Of a stretch of 50,246 nucleotides of DNA, positions 36,500 to 45,500 are shown in pieces. Under the pieces are notes generated by a model that was not told the origin of the DNA, searched no databases, and saw only the letters and a list, made by a program, of their open reading frames with translations. Positions within the stretch are counted from its first letter, which is position 1; each line of letters begins with the position of its first letter. Position numbers and translations under genes: made by a program. The stretch comes from Mesostigma viride. Its lineage: Eukaryota > Streptophyta > Mesostigmatophyceae > Mesostigmatales > Mesostigmataceae. Location: positions 1 to 50,246 of the forward strand of contig RPFO01000786.1 of NCBI GenBank assembly GCA_009746045.1, in the 5' to 3' direction.

Positions 36500-37009
36500 A
36501 CTGCTCAGGGCGCCGTTCCCCGCCGGTCCCGTCAGATCCCCGCCCCGTTCCCGTCAGAACCGCGCCAGATTCCGTCAGTGCCACGGGGGTTTCGCGAAGG
36601 CCGCCGCGTGGCCACGATTTTTTGGGTAGCTCGGCGTAACCGGTGGCGCTCCGCCGCTGACGCGAATGTCCTGAAAATTTGAGTTTCCCGCCGGCTGCCA
36701 GCGCGAAACGGCGGATAACGAAAAAGGGCGACTTTATATCCAAGTGCCCCTCTCTCCACCATCCCCTCTCTGCACCCACCATCCTCCCCCTTGCTGCCTG
36801 GCTCTTGTGAGCTTCCATTGCCCTTTCACCTCTGTGGTGTGTGTTGTGGTTTGGTTTGCTCTCCCATGGCTTTCATCCTTGTGCATGGCCTCTGAAGTTT
36901 TCTGGAAATAATCCGCATTCGCGCCGGCGTTGCCGAGTTTTCATGCTTTTTTCACCCTCATGTGGCTGGCTTGCACTTCCTTGATGTTGGATTCATTTTT
37001 TCAGCTTGG
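36500..37009. other. Gene-poor spacer
   Basis: A 113-codon minus-strand frame (36477-36818) starts beside the foldback and has an arginine/glycine-rich, coding-unlike product. Nothing else is seen. Confidence 0.5.
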
Positions 37010-37490
37010 ATGAAATTGTCACACCCTTGTTGGATTATTCACACCTTGTGTGCGTTCTCCGCCGGCTGCGTCGAATTCTCTCACCTCTATTGATCTGTTC
37101 ACACCTTGTTGGAATATTCACACCTTGTGTGCGTTCTCCGCCGGCTGCGTCGAATTCTCTCACCTCTATTGATCTGTTCACACCTTGTTGGAATATTCAC
37201 ACCTTGTGTGCGTTCTCCGCCGGCTGCGTCGAATTCTCTCACCTCTATTGATCTGTTCACACCTTGTTGGAATATTCACACCTTGTGTGCGTTCTCCGCC
37301 GGCTGCGACGAATTCTCTCACCTCTATTGAGCTGTTCACACCTTGCTGGATGATCCACACCTTGGGCGCGTTCTCCGCCGGCTGCGACGAGTTCTCTCAC
37401 CTCTATTGAGCTGTTCACACCTTGCTGGATGATCCACACCTTGGCCGTGTTATCCGCTGGCTGCGTCGAACTCTCACGCCTGTATTGAGT
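37010..37490. repeat. 79-bp tandem array, six copies
   Basis: The landmark GTTCTCCGCCGGCTGCG recurs at 37054, 37133, 37212, 37291, 37370 and (changed) 37449: exactly 79 bases each. The first units are nearly identical; the last two drift. No unique spacers separate them, so it is not a CRISPR. The array lies directly before the gene at 37544 and may affect its expression. Confidence 0.95.
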
Positions 37491-37543
37491 CACCCCACTG
37501 GTTGGAAATTGCTCACCTCTGTGAAGTCTCCCCACTCTCGACA

Positions 37544-38873
37544 ATGGAGGTTCTCTTCCCTGCCATCCACGACAACCGCATCGGCCAGAAGAAGGTGACC
37601 GGGGTGGACCCCTCGTGCGTGTCGGAGCTGCTGTTCGAGGACGACGCGTCCGACGGCGACTTCGGAGGCGTGGGGCTGGACCTCGACCTGGATGACGGCC
37701 CGGGGAAGCGGGGGACCAAGCCCCTCCACGGGAGGCACCCGCCGCTGCCGGACCCCGAGGACGCGTGGGTGGACGACGCGGTCCTCCGAGATGTCTTCCG
37801 CGTCCCCCTGGGACCGATGCGCTTCTTCGTGCACGTCGCGCTCGCCGAGGGGTGCGACCAGGTCAAGCTCTACAGCGTCAAGGACATGTGCAGGGCCTTC
37901 AAGGAAACCTGGGACGTGAAGACGCCGCCCGACCTGCTGCAGGAGCTGCTGGAGGGGTGCGAGCACCACCGCGTCACCGAGAGGGGCGCGCTGTTCGTGT
38001 CCGCGGACGGGATCGCCGTGCTCGCCAAGGGGCTCGCGTGCCACAAGAACCTGGTAGGCAAGCGCGTGTACGTCGGCAACGCCCTCCTGCGCATGGCGGG
38101 GCTGGAGGGCTCCCTGCGCGCGGAGGACATCCACACGACCGGCGCCATCCGGATGGGGGTGGACGTGGAGGAGAACGTGCTCTACCGGGACGTCCGCCGG
38201 CGCGTGGTCCAGCTGCGGTTCGACAAGGAGAGGTACGAGCACGTGTGGGCGCAGTATCACACGGCGCTGTGGGCGGGCGACGAGGCGACCGTCAAGCGAC
38301 TGGCCAAGCCCGCCGACGAGGTGCTGGAGAAGTACGGCCTCACCGTCAAGCTGCTGGCCGCCCTCAGCGAGCCGGACTTTTGCCCCCCCACCCCTGCCCT
38401 CCTGGGGCCTGCTGCCCCTGGACCTCGTCCGCAAGAGCGAGTACAAGGTGGAGGTGAACCCCCCGCCCAAGCCCCCGGCCCGGCGCGAGCCGTTCGGGGA
38501 CATCACCAACCGGATGGCGGAGGTGGATCTGGCGTCGCCCGGCCCGGGGGGCTCGAAGGGGGGCTCGAAGAAGAGGAAGACGCGCGAGGGGCGCTCCCTC
38601 CCGGTGGACCGCGGCGACCGCCTGCACCTGGTGCTCGCCCAGGCCCTGGAGCTGTACCGCGAGACCGGGGACCTCGGCGAGCGGGCCTACGAGGTGCTGC
38701 GGGCGGTGCCGTTCCTGCGGCAGAAGGAGGAGTACGCGAGGGCCTTCTCGTGCGCCCTGGACAGTCTGTTGTTTTGTACTGAAGATGATGCCGGTTACCC
38801 TCTCTTGAGCATGCGAACGTACTTGGTATTCACGGACCTGATCCCCCATTTCGTGGAAGGGCCGGTGGAGTGA
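37544..38873 (+). CDS. Unknown ~440-residue protein, one frame change
   Basis: Starts MEVLFPAIHDNRIGQKKVTG (ATG 37544). A folded first part (DAVLRDVFRVPLGPMRFFVHVA, KLYSVKDMCRAF, LFVSADGIAVLAKG) runs to about 38385, where one base seems to be missing or added in a run of Cs. The other frame then continues through a Pro/Lys-rich linker (SKGGSKKRKTREGR) to a helical C-terminus (ALELYRETGDLGERAYEVLR and onward) ending in HFVEGPVE. The segment around LYSVKDMCRAF...ALFVSADGI loosely recalls BRO-N/antirepressor proteins but this is weak. Not otherwise recognised. Confidence 0.68.
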
Positions 38874-38922
38874 TCGGTTTTCCTTTATTTGTGTATATAT
38901 ATCGATGGACCATCTCTATTTT

Positions 38923-39294
38923 TTAAGGAAATGTCAGCATTTGTCTCGCACTCGCCATGTCCGCGGTGGACAGCGCGCGATAACACAGCGTGAGTAGGGA
39001 GGGGGGTGGGGTGGGAGTAGGAGCGGGGGGCGGGGGCAGGGAGGGGCGCGCGGGCCGCTCGCGCGGACCGTTCGCGACGATCTCGTCGACGGCGTTCAGG
39101 TAGCCCCCGCGCCCGTTGTAGCGCTCGAGTATCTCGGCCAGCAGGTCCTCGTCCTCCATGTAGGCCACACGCGATATCACCAGCACCATGTCGCCCGCCC
39201 ACGCGCACGTGCGCACCATGTACAGGTCCATCAGCCTCGCCGCCTCCCTCCGGCCCCGCACGCCCGCCCGCTCGCACGCACGCCGCACGTACAT
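38923..39294 (-). CDS. Unknown 123-residue protein
   Basis: Starts MYVRRACERAGVRGRREAAR. A helical first half (ARLMDLYMVRTCAWAGDMVL, LLAEILERYNGRGGYLNAVD), then a Pro-rich linker (PSLPPPPAPTPTPPPS) and a short end. Convergent with the preceding gene. Not recognised. Confidence 0.6.
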   Translation of the reverse strand: MYVRRACERAGVRGRREAARLMDLYMVRTCAWAGDMVLVISRVAYMEDEDLLAEILERYNGRGGYLNAVDEIVANGPRERPARPSLPPPPAPTPTPPPSLLTLCYRALSTADMASARQMLTFP

Positions 39295-39343
39295 CGTCTG
39301 ACCCTCTTCATTCGCGTTTTTACCCCACGGACAGGCGCGCGGA

Positions 39344-39817
39344 TTATAACATACCCGCGGCGCGTCCTAATATGCCCCCGGCAGTATAAGGGCGCCCAGC
39401 TTCCAACGCAGTCCTTGCCTGACCTAACAAGGTATCGACCACGCCGAGTTCTGTCCGGGTTTTGGTGTTGTTTTCGAAATGGGTTCTCGCTTTATTGGCC
39501 AAATCGTCATAGATAACTTTCTGTGCATTTGTCTCATTTTTGTAAGCAGCAGACAAGCGTGGGTCAGGTGCATAGGCTTGGTTTCTCCAAGGCAACCAGT
39601 CCGCGAACCAGTCCCACGACCACGTAGAGGGCGGCTGGTCGATCTTCATGTCGTCGCTGGTCCACATGTACGCCCTGGCCGCGTGCGTGCGCCTGGCGGG
39701 CCTGCGGGCCTTCCCCCCCGCGCCCCTCTTGCGCCTGTGGGCCGCGCAGTGCGCCCCTCCGTGCGCGCCCTCGTTGCGGCACCTCGAACCCGATACGGTC
39801 GTGGACTTGCACCTCAT
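39344..39817 (-). CDS. Small protein with N-terminal Cys/His motif
   Basis: 157 residues. MRCKSTTVSGSRCRNEGAHG then GAHCAAH gives the C-x9-C-x9-C-x2-H pattern also seen in 32297-32938. A basic linker and a Trp-rich segment (WSWDWFADWLPW) follow, then helices. It is probably a nucleic acid-binding or structural microdomain protein. Intact. Confidence 0.68.
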   Translation of the reverse strand: MRCKSTTVSGSRCRNEGAHGGAHCAAHRRKRGAGGKARRPARRTHAARAYMWTSDDMKIDQPPSTWSWDWFADWLPWRNQAYAPDPRLSAAYKNETNAQKVIYDDLANKARTHFENNTKTRTELGVVDTLLGQARTALEAGRPYTAGGILGRAAGML

Positions 39818-39871
39818 GATCGCGAGTGTCTGTGTACTTAGTGCCTCGATTTTTTTCCGTGGACGTATATT

Positions 39872-41016
39872 TTAGTGCATCTTCTTCAGGCACTCCATCA
39901 GCCTGCGCACGTCCGCCGCGGTGTTGTAGACCGAGAAACCGATGCGGATGGTCCCGGCCTCCACCTCCCGCGGCACCCCGATGGCCTGCAGCACCTTGCT
40001 GCGTTTGCCCCTAGAGCACGCGCTGCCGACGTTCGCGCAGATCCCGCTGCGGGACAGTTTCTTCACCACCTCGCGCGCGTCCGTCCCGGGCAGGCTGAAA
40101 CTCACGATGTTGTCCATGCGCCTCGCGGGGTCCGCCGGCCCGTTGAACACCGCCCCCAGCGCCTCCAGCTCCTCCCTGGCCGCGTCCCTCAGCGCCCTCA
40201 CCCCGCGCCACTTGCGGCGACCCGCCGGGCTCATGTTCATGTCCACCGCCTTCGCCAGGCTGGCGATCAGCGGGGGCTCTCGGTCCCGGGCCGCATGCCG
40301 CCCTCCTGCCCGCCGCCGTACATCAGCGGGGAGATGCAATGGACGTCGTCGCGGATGACAAGCGCGCCCACCCCCTTCACCCCGTGGATCTTGTGACCGG
40401 ACAGCGTGAAGCTGTTCATGAACCGCTGGTCCCGTATCAGGTCCTTGCCCGCCACCTGCGTGGTGTCCGCGTGGATGTGCACGTCCTTGCCCACCGCCCG
40501 CCGCAGGGCCCCGAAGTCCTGGATGGTGCCGATCTCGTTGTTGCCGTAGATGACCGCCACCAGCTTCACCCTGCCCCTGTGCTGGGTCATGGCCTCCCGC
40601 ACCTTGTCCATGCGCACGAACCCCTCGCAGTCCACGGGCAGCCACACCACCTTGATGGCGCCCCGGGACGCCTTCGCCAGGTGCTTCAGGGGCTGCGTGA
40701 TGCTGGGGTGCTCGATGCGCGTGGTCAGCACCACGCCCTTGCCCCCGTGCCGCTCCATGAACCCGCTCAGCAGCAGGTTGTTGGACTCGGTCGCCCCCGC
40801 CGTGAATATCACGCCCTCGGGCTTCACGCCCAGTCGCCGGGCTATGAGCGCGCGCGAGTCGTCGATCACCTTCCGCGCCTGCCGCCCGCCAACGTGCGAG
40901 CTAGACGCGTTGCCGTACAGGGACAGGGCCGTCGACTTCATCACCTCGGCCACCTCCGCGTGCGGTTTGGTCGTGCTGTTGTTGTCCAGGTACACGATGT
41001 GTTTCTTGCCCGCCAT
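39872..41016 (-). CDS. Cysteine desulfurase (NifS/IscS type), one frame change
   Basis: About 380 residues, a PLP-dependent enzyme that takes sulfur from cysteine for iron-sulfur clusters or thio-modified tRNA. N-terminal blocks: VYLDNNSTTKPH, FTAGATESNNLLLSG, EHPS (His near 103), VIYGNNEIGTIQ, HADTTQ and the PLP-lysine site SGHKIHGVKGVGAL (Lys209). After PGTES near 40275 the frame changes in a GGGGG run and continues to the catalytic-cysteine loop ICANVGSACSRGKRSKVLQAIG and the C-terminal end at 39872. Length and motifs match cellular enzymes. Such enzymes are rare in viruses. No partner scaffold gene is seen next to it. Confidence 0.93.
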
Positions 41017-41072
41017 GGGGTCGCTGTGCTGCTTTGTAGTATAGGCCAGACAAAAGGGGGGATGGAGTGCCT

Positions 41073-42250
41073 CTAAAGGGGCCTGCGGCGGGCCTCGCGA
41101 GACAGGGCGTCCCTTCGCTGGTACAGGGTCTGCAATCGAAGCATGGATTCGCGCAGGGTGGCGGCCGCTCGGGCCAGCATGTCGTTGATGGCCGCCCGAC
41201 GGGGGTCCCCGTGGGGCAGAGCGTTCCGCTGGCGGATCGCGGCGTCACGCAGCGCCCGGATGTGCCGTATCCTCCTCCGGCTCCTCTCTATCTCCGCGTC
41301 GAGGCGTTCGATGCCGCTCGTGGCGCGCGCGGCGCCCGTGGCGCGCTGACGAGACAGTCGAACGTCGCGGACCGTGTGCGTCCCTCCAAGCGCGGACGGG
41401 ATGAGCGCGTCCCAGTGATCGGTGCCGTTGTGCAGGATGTACACCGGAGGGGCGCGGGTCCTCCTCCCTCCCGGCTCGTCCCCGGACGCCAGGATTTCGC
41501 TCTCCACGATCATTTTGTGGCGGAACGGCTTTTCTACCGTCATCACGGACAGGTTGTATATGTCGGTCCCCGTGTGGTGCGCGGCCAGCCTCATGATGTC
41601 ATCGGTCGCGTAGTTCTTACCGCGCAGGTCGTTATCGATCTGCTTGATTTCGGAGGCTGTGAAGTCTGTCGGGATACCGTGAAGCCCCAAGGACAGGTAC
41701 CGGCGCAGGTTGGCGCGCAACTCCTTTCGCAATTGCCGCGTGGCTGCCGCTAGCTCGTCGGCCGTGATGGGAATTCCGAACTGTAGCGCCTTACCGAGCA
41801 GCAACGAGTAGTAAAAGCAGTTGCCGTCGCCTCTCGAGGGGCGTTTGTACGCGATCTCCTCCCCCCGCTGCGTCAGGAAGTAAAACGGTTTGTCCACGCC
41901 CTTGCGGGGGTGCGGGGGATACACCCCGTCGGAAGGGGGGGACGTCTGCGGGACGTGCAGGTGCGCGGTGGGGGTGACACGGTCCTTGGAGCGTTTCTTC
42001 TTGGTCGGGGCCGGGGGGGCGGCGGTGGCGGAGGTGGCGGTGGCGGTGGGGGCGGCGCGATCTTCTTCTTCTTCTTCTTCTTCTTCCTCTCCCTCCGCGC
42101 GGGCTCCTCGGGAGGAGCGGAGTAGACGGGCACTTCCTCCTCGTCCTCGGGATACGTGAAGTACACCTTTTTGTTCTTGGGCCGGCACTTGAGCATGCAC
42201 TCTTCCATGCACTGCCCCTCCGTCCGATAGGGATGGATTACGAGCGCCAT
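41073..42250 (-). CDS. OTU-like cysteine protease, frame change in a Glu/Lys codon repeat
   Basis: About 390 residues from ATG 42250 (MALVIHPYRTEGQCMEECML). The first frame reaches a (CTT)n microsatellite (42060-42090 on the plus strand) read as lysines, and then the open frame continues in the other phase (41073-42212). Then comes the OTU domain: DGNCFYYSLLLG (catalytic Asp and Cys near the middle) and HNGTDHWDAL (catalytic His), with conserved LSVM and YILHN between. The C-terminal third is Arg-rich helices. OTU enzymes cleave ubiquitin or ubiquitin-like chains and viruses use them to alter host signalling. The role here is inferred from the family. Stop lies 56 bases from the cysteine desulfurase start, same strand. 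Confidence 0.88.
42060..42095. repeat. CTT microsatellite
   Basis: About nine CTT units (plus strand) within the OTU gene, coding Lys or Glu runs depending on phase. Slippage here explains the frame change and may be real in nature. Confidence 0.85.
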
Positions 42251-42346
42251 CGTCGTTACTGTACTTTAGATTGAGATTTTAGGGAGCGTGCTCGTGTTTG
42301 TCATCATTATAACAGTTGAAGGAGTAAAGTGTATTAAAATGTTGAG

Positions 42347-43234
42347 TTATTCATTCGCGATCCTGGCCACCCTGTCCGCCCTCTGATTGAGGCGCATTAC
42401 CTTCGCGTTCTCCTTGACGCGACCGACGTCAGCCACGGCGTCATGCAGACCGTCTGCCCTGAACACGGGTTCAAACATGTCACGCGTCCTCTTGGCCACC
42501 TCCACGGGGTTGAGCTGGGAGTCGGCCTTTAGCTTCTCTGCCTCCCGGATCTGCAGAAAATACATGGCGGCCAGCTGGGACTCGGTCTCCAGGTCGCGGG
42601 AGGACATGGAGTCCCGCGCGGAATGGAGCGTCTTCAGCTCCTTGGCGGTCTTGCCGGTCACCGCCAGGTTGTTGATGTCGTGCACCGCGGGGTAGAGCAC
42701 GCCGCAGCCCTTGTGATTGTCCGAGTACTCCTTGATGCACCCGTTCAGCCTCTTGGTGGCCATACAGCTGCGGATGCGGGGGTGATCCCCCAGGTTGGCG
42801 ATGGCGCCCTCCTTCGCGTCCGCCCGCCGGAGGATGTCCTCGGCCAGCGAGCGGTCCGCCTCCAGGTAGCGCTCCAGCAGCACCGCCACACTGTCCCGGA
42901 ACTTGGCAGCGATCTTGCCGGGGAGCAGCATTATGATCTTGGTCATCCCCTGGCGGTCGGTCACGGGCGTGTCCCGCTGCCCGGGACCGGGGAATTTGAA
43001 GTGTAATATGCCATATTCCACCTCCTTGTGCTCTTTCACGAGGTTAGCAAGGGCCAGACTTGCCATCCTGTGAGAGTTAACCTTCAACGTCCTGTCTGGG
43101 TTAGTGAACGAAATGCAAGCAATGACGTCGATGATCGAAATCTTTCCATCGTCCGTCACGCGGATCTTGCCGCTGAATTGCGGGTCCTCCTCCGCCCCGT
43201 CTGCGGGGGTCAGGTAGCGGATCACCGAGGACAT
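42347..43234 (-). CDS. BRO/KilA-N-like paralogue (copy 5), intact
   Basis: 295 residues with all the blocks of copy 2: EEDPQFSGKIRVTDDGKIS, KFPGPGQRDTPVTDR, MLLPGKIAAKFRD, LLERYLEADRSLAEDI, HKGCG and NNLAVTGKTAKEL. It has an extra segment near residues 45-65. The C-terminal half is more diverged (SSRDLETESQLAAMYF). It is the most complete copy, likely functional. Probable DNA-binding regulator. Confidence 0.8.
   Translation of the reverse strand: MSSVIRYLTPADGAEEDPQFSGKIRVTDDGKISIIDVIACISFTNPDRTLKVNSHRMASLALANLVKEHKEVEYGILHFKFPGPGQRDTPVTDRQGMTKIIMLLPGKIAAKFRDSVAVLLERYLEADRSLAEDILRRADAKEGAIANLGDHPRIRSCMATKRLNGCIKEYSDNHKGCGVLYPAVHDINNLAVTGKTAKELKTLHSARDSMSSRDLETESQLAAMYFLQIREAEKLKADSQLNPVEVAKRTRDMFEPVFRADGLHDAVADVGRVKENAKVMRLNQRADRVARIANE
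43001..43021 (-). repeat. Imperfect hairpin at the family's variable site (copy 5)
   Basis: GTGTAATATG and CATATTCCAC pair with one mismatch around a single-base loop, beside the K-F-P-G codons. Confidence 0.6.
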
Positions 43235-43320
43235 CGTGGACGCTGACTACTGTCCCCAGGCAAAATCTGCTGTGTGTGGGCGCACCTACGGACGCTCGGG
43301 ATACTTGTCCCACACCGTCT
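43235..43320 (-). promoter_or_regulatory. 5' flank shared by BRO-like paralogues (copy 5)
   Basis: CAGGCAAAATCTGCTGTGTG then GCGCACCTACGGACGCTCGG: the diverged form of the module upstream of the other copies. Confidence 0.5.
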
Positions 43321-43484
43321 CGTGGGCTCTAGTTGGAGTTGCGTATCCTGGTGACGAGAGGGGGCAAGTGCGGAGGTTTATACTTCTTGTGAGCGTTTGT
43401 CTTGTATGTCCCATCTGGTCATGCGTTCCGGTCATGCGTTTCGTCGGGGAATAATGTGGCCGCCCTTGGTACGACTGACTGACC

Positions 43485-43700
43485 ATGGAAGACGCGTGGT
43501 ACGACGACTTCACCGCCAAGAAGCAGCCCGCCAAGAAGGAGCCGCCCGGCTCGGACGCGGAACCTGCCAAGCCGCCCGCCACGGCCGCGGGGGGCGACGA
43601 GGAGCCAGAATATCTGAACAAGTACCTGCGCGAGCACTACAGCACGGACAAGCGCAAGGTGCGTTCTCAGGAGCTAAAATATGCTCTCAAGGAAGACTAA
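43485..43700 (+). CDS. Small charged protein
   Basis: 71 residues starting MEDAWYDDFTAKKQPAKKEP. Disordered, Lys/Ala/Pro-rich front and a helical tail (LNKYLREHYSTDKRKV). First of three closely spaced genes on this strand (two-base gap to the next). Not recognised. Confidence 0.6.
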   Translation: MEDAWYDDFTAKKQPAKKEPPGSDAEPAKPPATAAGGDEEPEYLNKYLREHYSTDKRKVRSQELKYALKED

Positions 43701-43702
43701 AC

Positions 43703-44440
43703 ATGGACCCTCGCGAGGTGGCGGCCTGGGTGAAGTTGTGGCTGTGGATGGCGCTCCTTCGCATCCTGGCGCTGGCCAGGTGCGTGCGGAAGAGGCTGCG
43801 GGGAGGGCCGGGGAACGAAGAGGGGGGCCCGCTGCTGATCAAGAGGGTCTTTCTTAGCCACGAGGACGAGTGGGGGATTTACACCACCAAGTTCCGGGAG
43901 CTGTGTGCCGCGGGCCCCCTGAGGCTGCCCCCCTCGGCCCTGCTGGATAAGCTGGGGGCGTGCGCCTTCGCGGCCCACCGCAGGCTGTCCATGTCCGTCG
44001 TGTACGGGTACGGCGGTCGCGAGTACGTGGTGACGTACGACCTGGATCACCCCGACAAAGAGATCGTGTTCCCCCCCTGGGGAGAAGCCCCCCCGCGCGG
44101 AGAGGATAAAGCCGGGAAGAGGCACAGGACGGCCGTGTTGTCTGCCACTCTCGGGAGGTGCTTGCCCCATCCGGACGACAAGGACATCACGGACGCGCTG
44201 TCCGCGTTCCTCGGGCCCGACAGAGACTTCTACGCGTCCGCCGGCCTGCCCCAGTACATCTGGTGCATCATCAGGCACATAGGCATCGACGCCATCGTCG
44301 CGGGCGCCTCCAAGCCCGGCAGCGACCAGGCGGACGTGAAGGACGAGTTTATGCGCGTGATTTACGGCAGCGGGGAGTGCCTCTTATTCCACCCGAAGGC
44401 CGGGGGGTGTCTCGTAACAGGTGGCGTCAAGGTAGGGTAG
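43703..44440 (+). CDS. Membrane-anchored unknown protein
   Basis: 245 residues. An N-terminal hydrophobic helix (VKLWLWMALLRILALARCV, about 10-28) suggests a membrane anchor or signal, followed by KRLRGG. The rest is globular: YVVTYDLDHPDKEIVF, a Gly-rich middle, and DDKDITDALSAFLGPDRDF. Not recognised. Its start is two bases after the preceding stop and it ends three bases before VLTF2, so the three are probably cotranscribed. Confidence 0.7.
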   Translation: MDPREVAAWVKLWLWMALLRILALARCVRKRLRGGPGNEEGGPLLIKRVFLSHEDEWGIYTTKFRELCAAGPLRLPPSALLDKLGACAFAAHRRLSMSVVYGYGGREYVVTYDLDHPDKEIVFPPWGEAPPRGEDKAGKRHRTAVLSATLGRCLPHPDDKDITDALSAFLGPDRDFYASAGLPQYIWCIIRHIGIDAIVAGASKPGSDQADVKDEFMRVIYGSGECLLFHPKAGGCLVTGGVKVG

Positions 44441-44443
44441 ACG

Positions 44444-45180
44444 ATGGAGGACGACGCGGACAACTTCTCATTCGAGGGGGTGGGGCCCGAGATGGAGCCC
44501 GCCGCCCCCTACCGCGTATACAACGTCCGCCCGCTGCTGGACATGATGGACGCGAAGGTGTGGCCTGAGAGGACGGACCTGTGCTGCTGGTGGTGCTGCC
44601 ACCCCTTCGACACCGTGCCCTGTCCGCTGCCCATCCGCTACAAGGAGGGTCGCGGGTTTGTCGTCAAGGGCTGCTTCTGCTCGTTCAGCTGCGTCAAGGC
44701 CTACAACCTCAAGGACAGCGGCTCGGCCTCCTGCGTCCGCGGGAGTCTCCTGTTCCTCATGACGCAGCGGCTGTGGAGGGCGGGGAGGCACGGCAGGCCC
44801 TTCCCCGGCGTGCCGGCCGCCCCCCGAGGACCTGCCTCGAGATGTTCGGAGGCCCCATGACCATCGAGGCGTTCCGGGCCAGCAGTCGCAGCGAGGTGCA
44901 CATGCTGAAGGAGCCGCCCTTCGCCATGAACTTCCTGCCCGAGGCGGACTTTGTGCAGAAGATCAACGACGTCTCCCGGGCCATGAAGGCAGACGCGGTG
45001 GCGACCTACAGGCGGGACCCGGACAACCCCGCGCCGGTTAAGAAGGCGCAGCAGCCGGCCGGCACGCTCGCGTTGAAGAGGGCGCGACCCATGGTGGACT
45101 CCAAGTGCTCGCTGGACAAGTTCGTCAAGGTGGTCACCACGGAGAACGGGAAGAACCCCAAGAAACCGAAGAAGGCGTAG
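44444..45180 (+). CDS. Late transcription factor VLTF2-like (FCS zinc finger), one frame change
   Basis: About 245 residues. The first 105 residues carry the signature of the A1L/VLTF2 family: CCWWCCHPFDTVPCPLPIRY, a turn, then GCFCSFSCVKAYNL (an MYM/FCS-type zinc finger). The frame changes in a C6 run near 44821-44826. The second frame then reads LEMFGGPMTIEAFRA to the basic end VTTENGKNPKKPKKA at 45178. Such proteins activate late viral promoters together with VLTF3. Its stop overlaps the convergent gene at 45134-45463 by 47 bases. Confidence 0.85.
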
Positions 45181-45463
45181 GGATGCACAGGTGGTGCGTC
45201 CACGCCAGGTCCGTAGCGTGCGACACCACCGCGTCCCCGTAGATGGGTATCTGGAAGGCGAAGCTGGCCAGCACGTTGATGGGCGATCCCGTGATCTCCG
45301 CCTCGCCGTTGTACTCCGCCGTGAGGCCACACGAGTCGCAGTGACGTCGATGGACCGGGCGCTCGGTTTTCAGCAGCGCTCGCTTCACCGTTCTCACGGC
45401 GCACGGGTCGCACGACCCGTGCGTCACATCTAGGTCGTCGCACGGGATGACGAGCAGGTCCAT
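45134..45463 (-). CDS. Small protein with paired CxxC motifs
   Basis: 109 residues starting MDLLVIPCDDLDVTHGSCDP. Two CxxC pairs (CDPC and CDSC) 27 residues apart suggest a zinc ribbon, then hydrophobic strands (EITGSPINVLASFAFQIPIY). The end overlaps VLTF2 antisense. It may be real but is uncertain; an RNA polymerase or transcription-related role is only a guess. Confidence 0.5.
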   Translation of the reverse strand: MDLLVIPCDDLDVTHGSCDPCAVRTVKRALLKTERPVHRRHCDSCGLTAEYNGEAEITGSPINVLASFAFQIPIYGDAVVSHATDLAWTHHLCIPTPSSVSWGSSRSPW

Positions 45464-45500
45464 GATCTCGTAAAAAAAACTGTGTATCTGTATAATACCA

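Noticed and set aside
37010-37490. CRISPR-like array
   Set aside because: Units are contiguous 79-bp tandem repeats without unique spacers.
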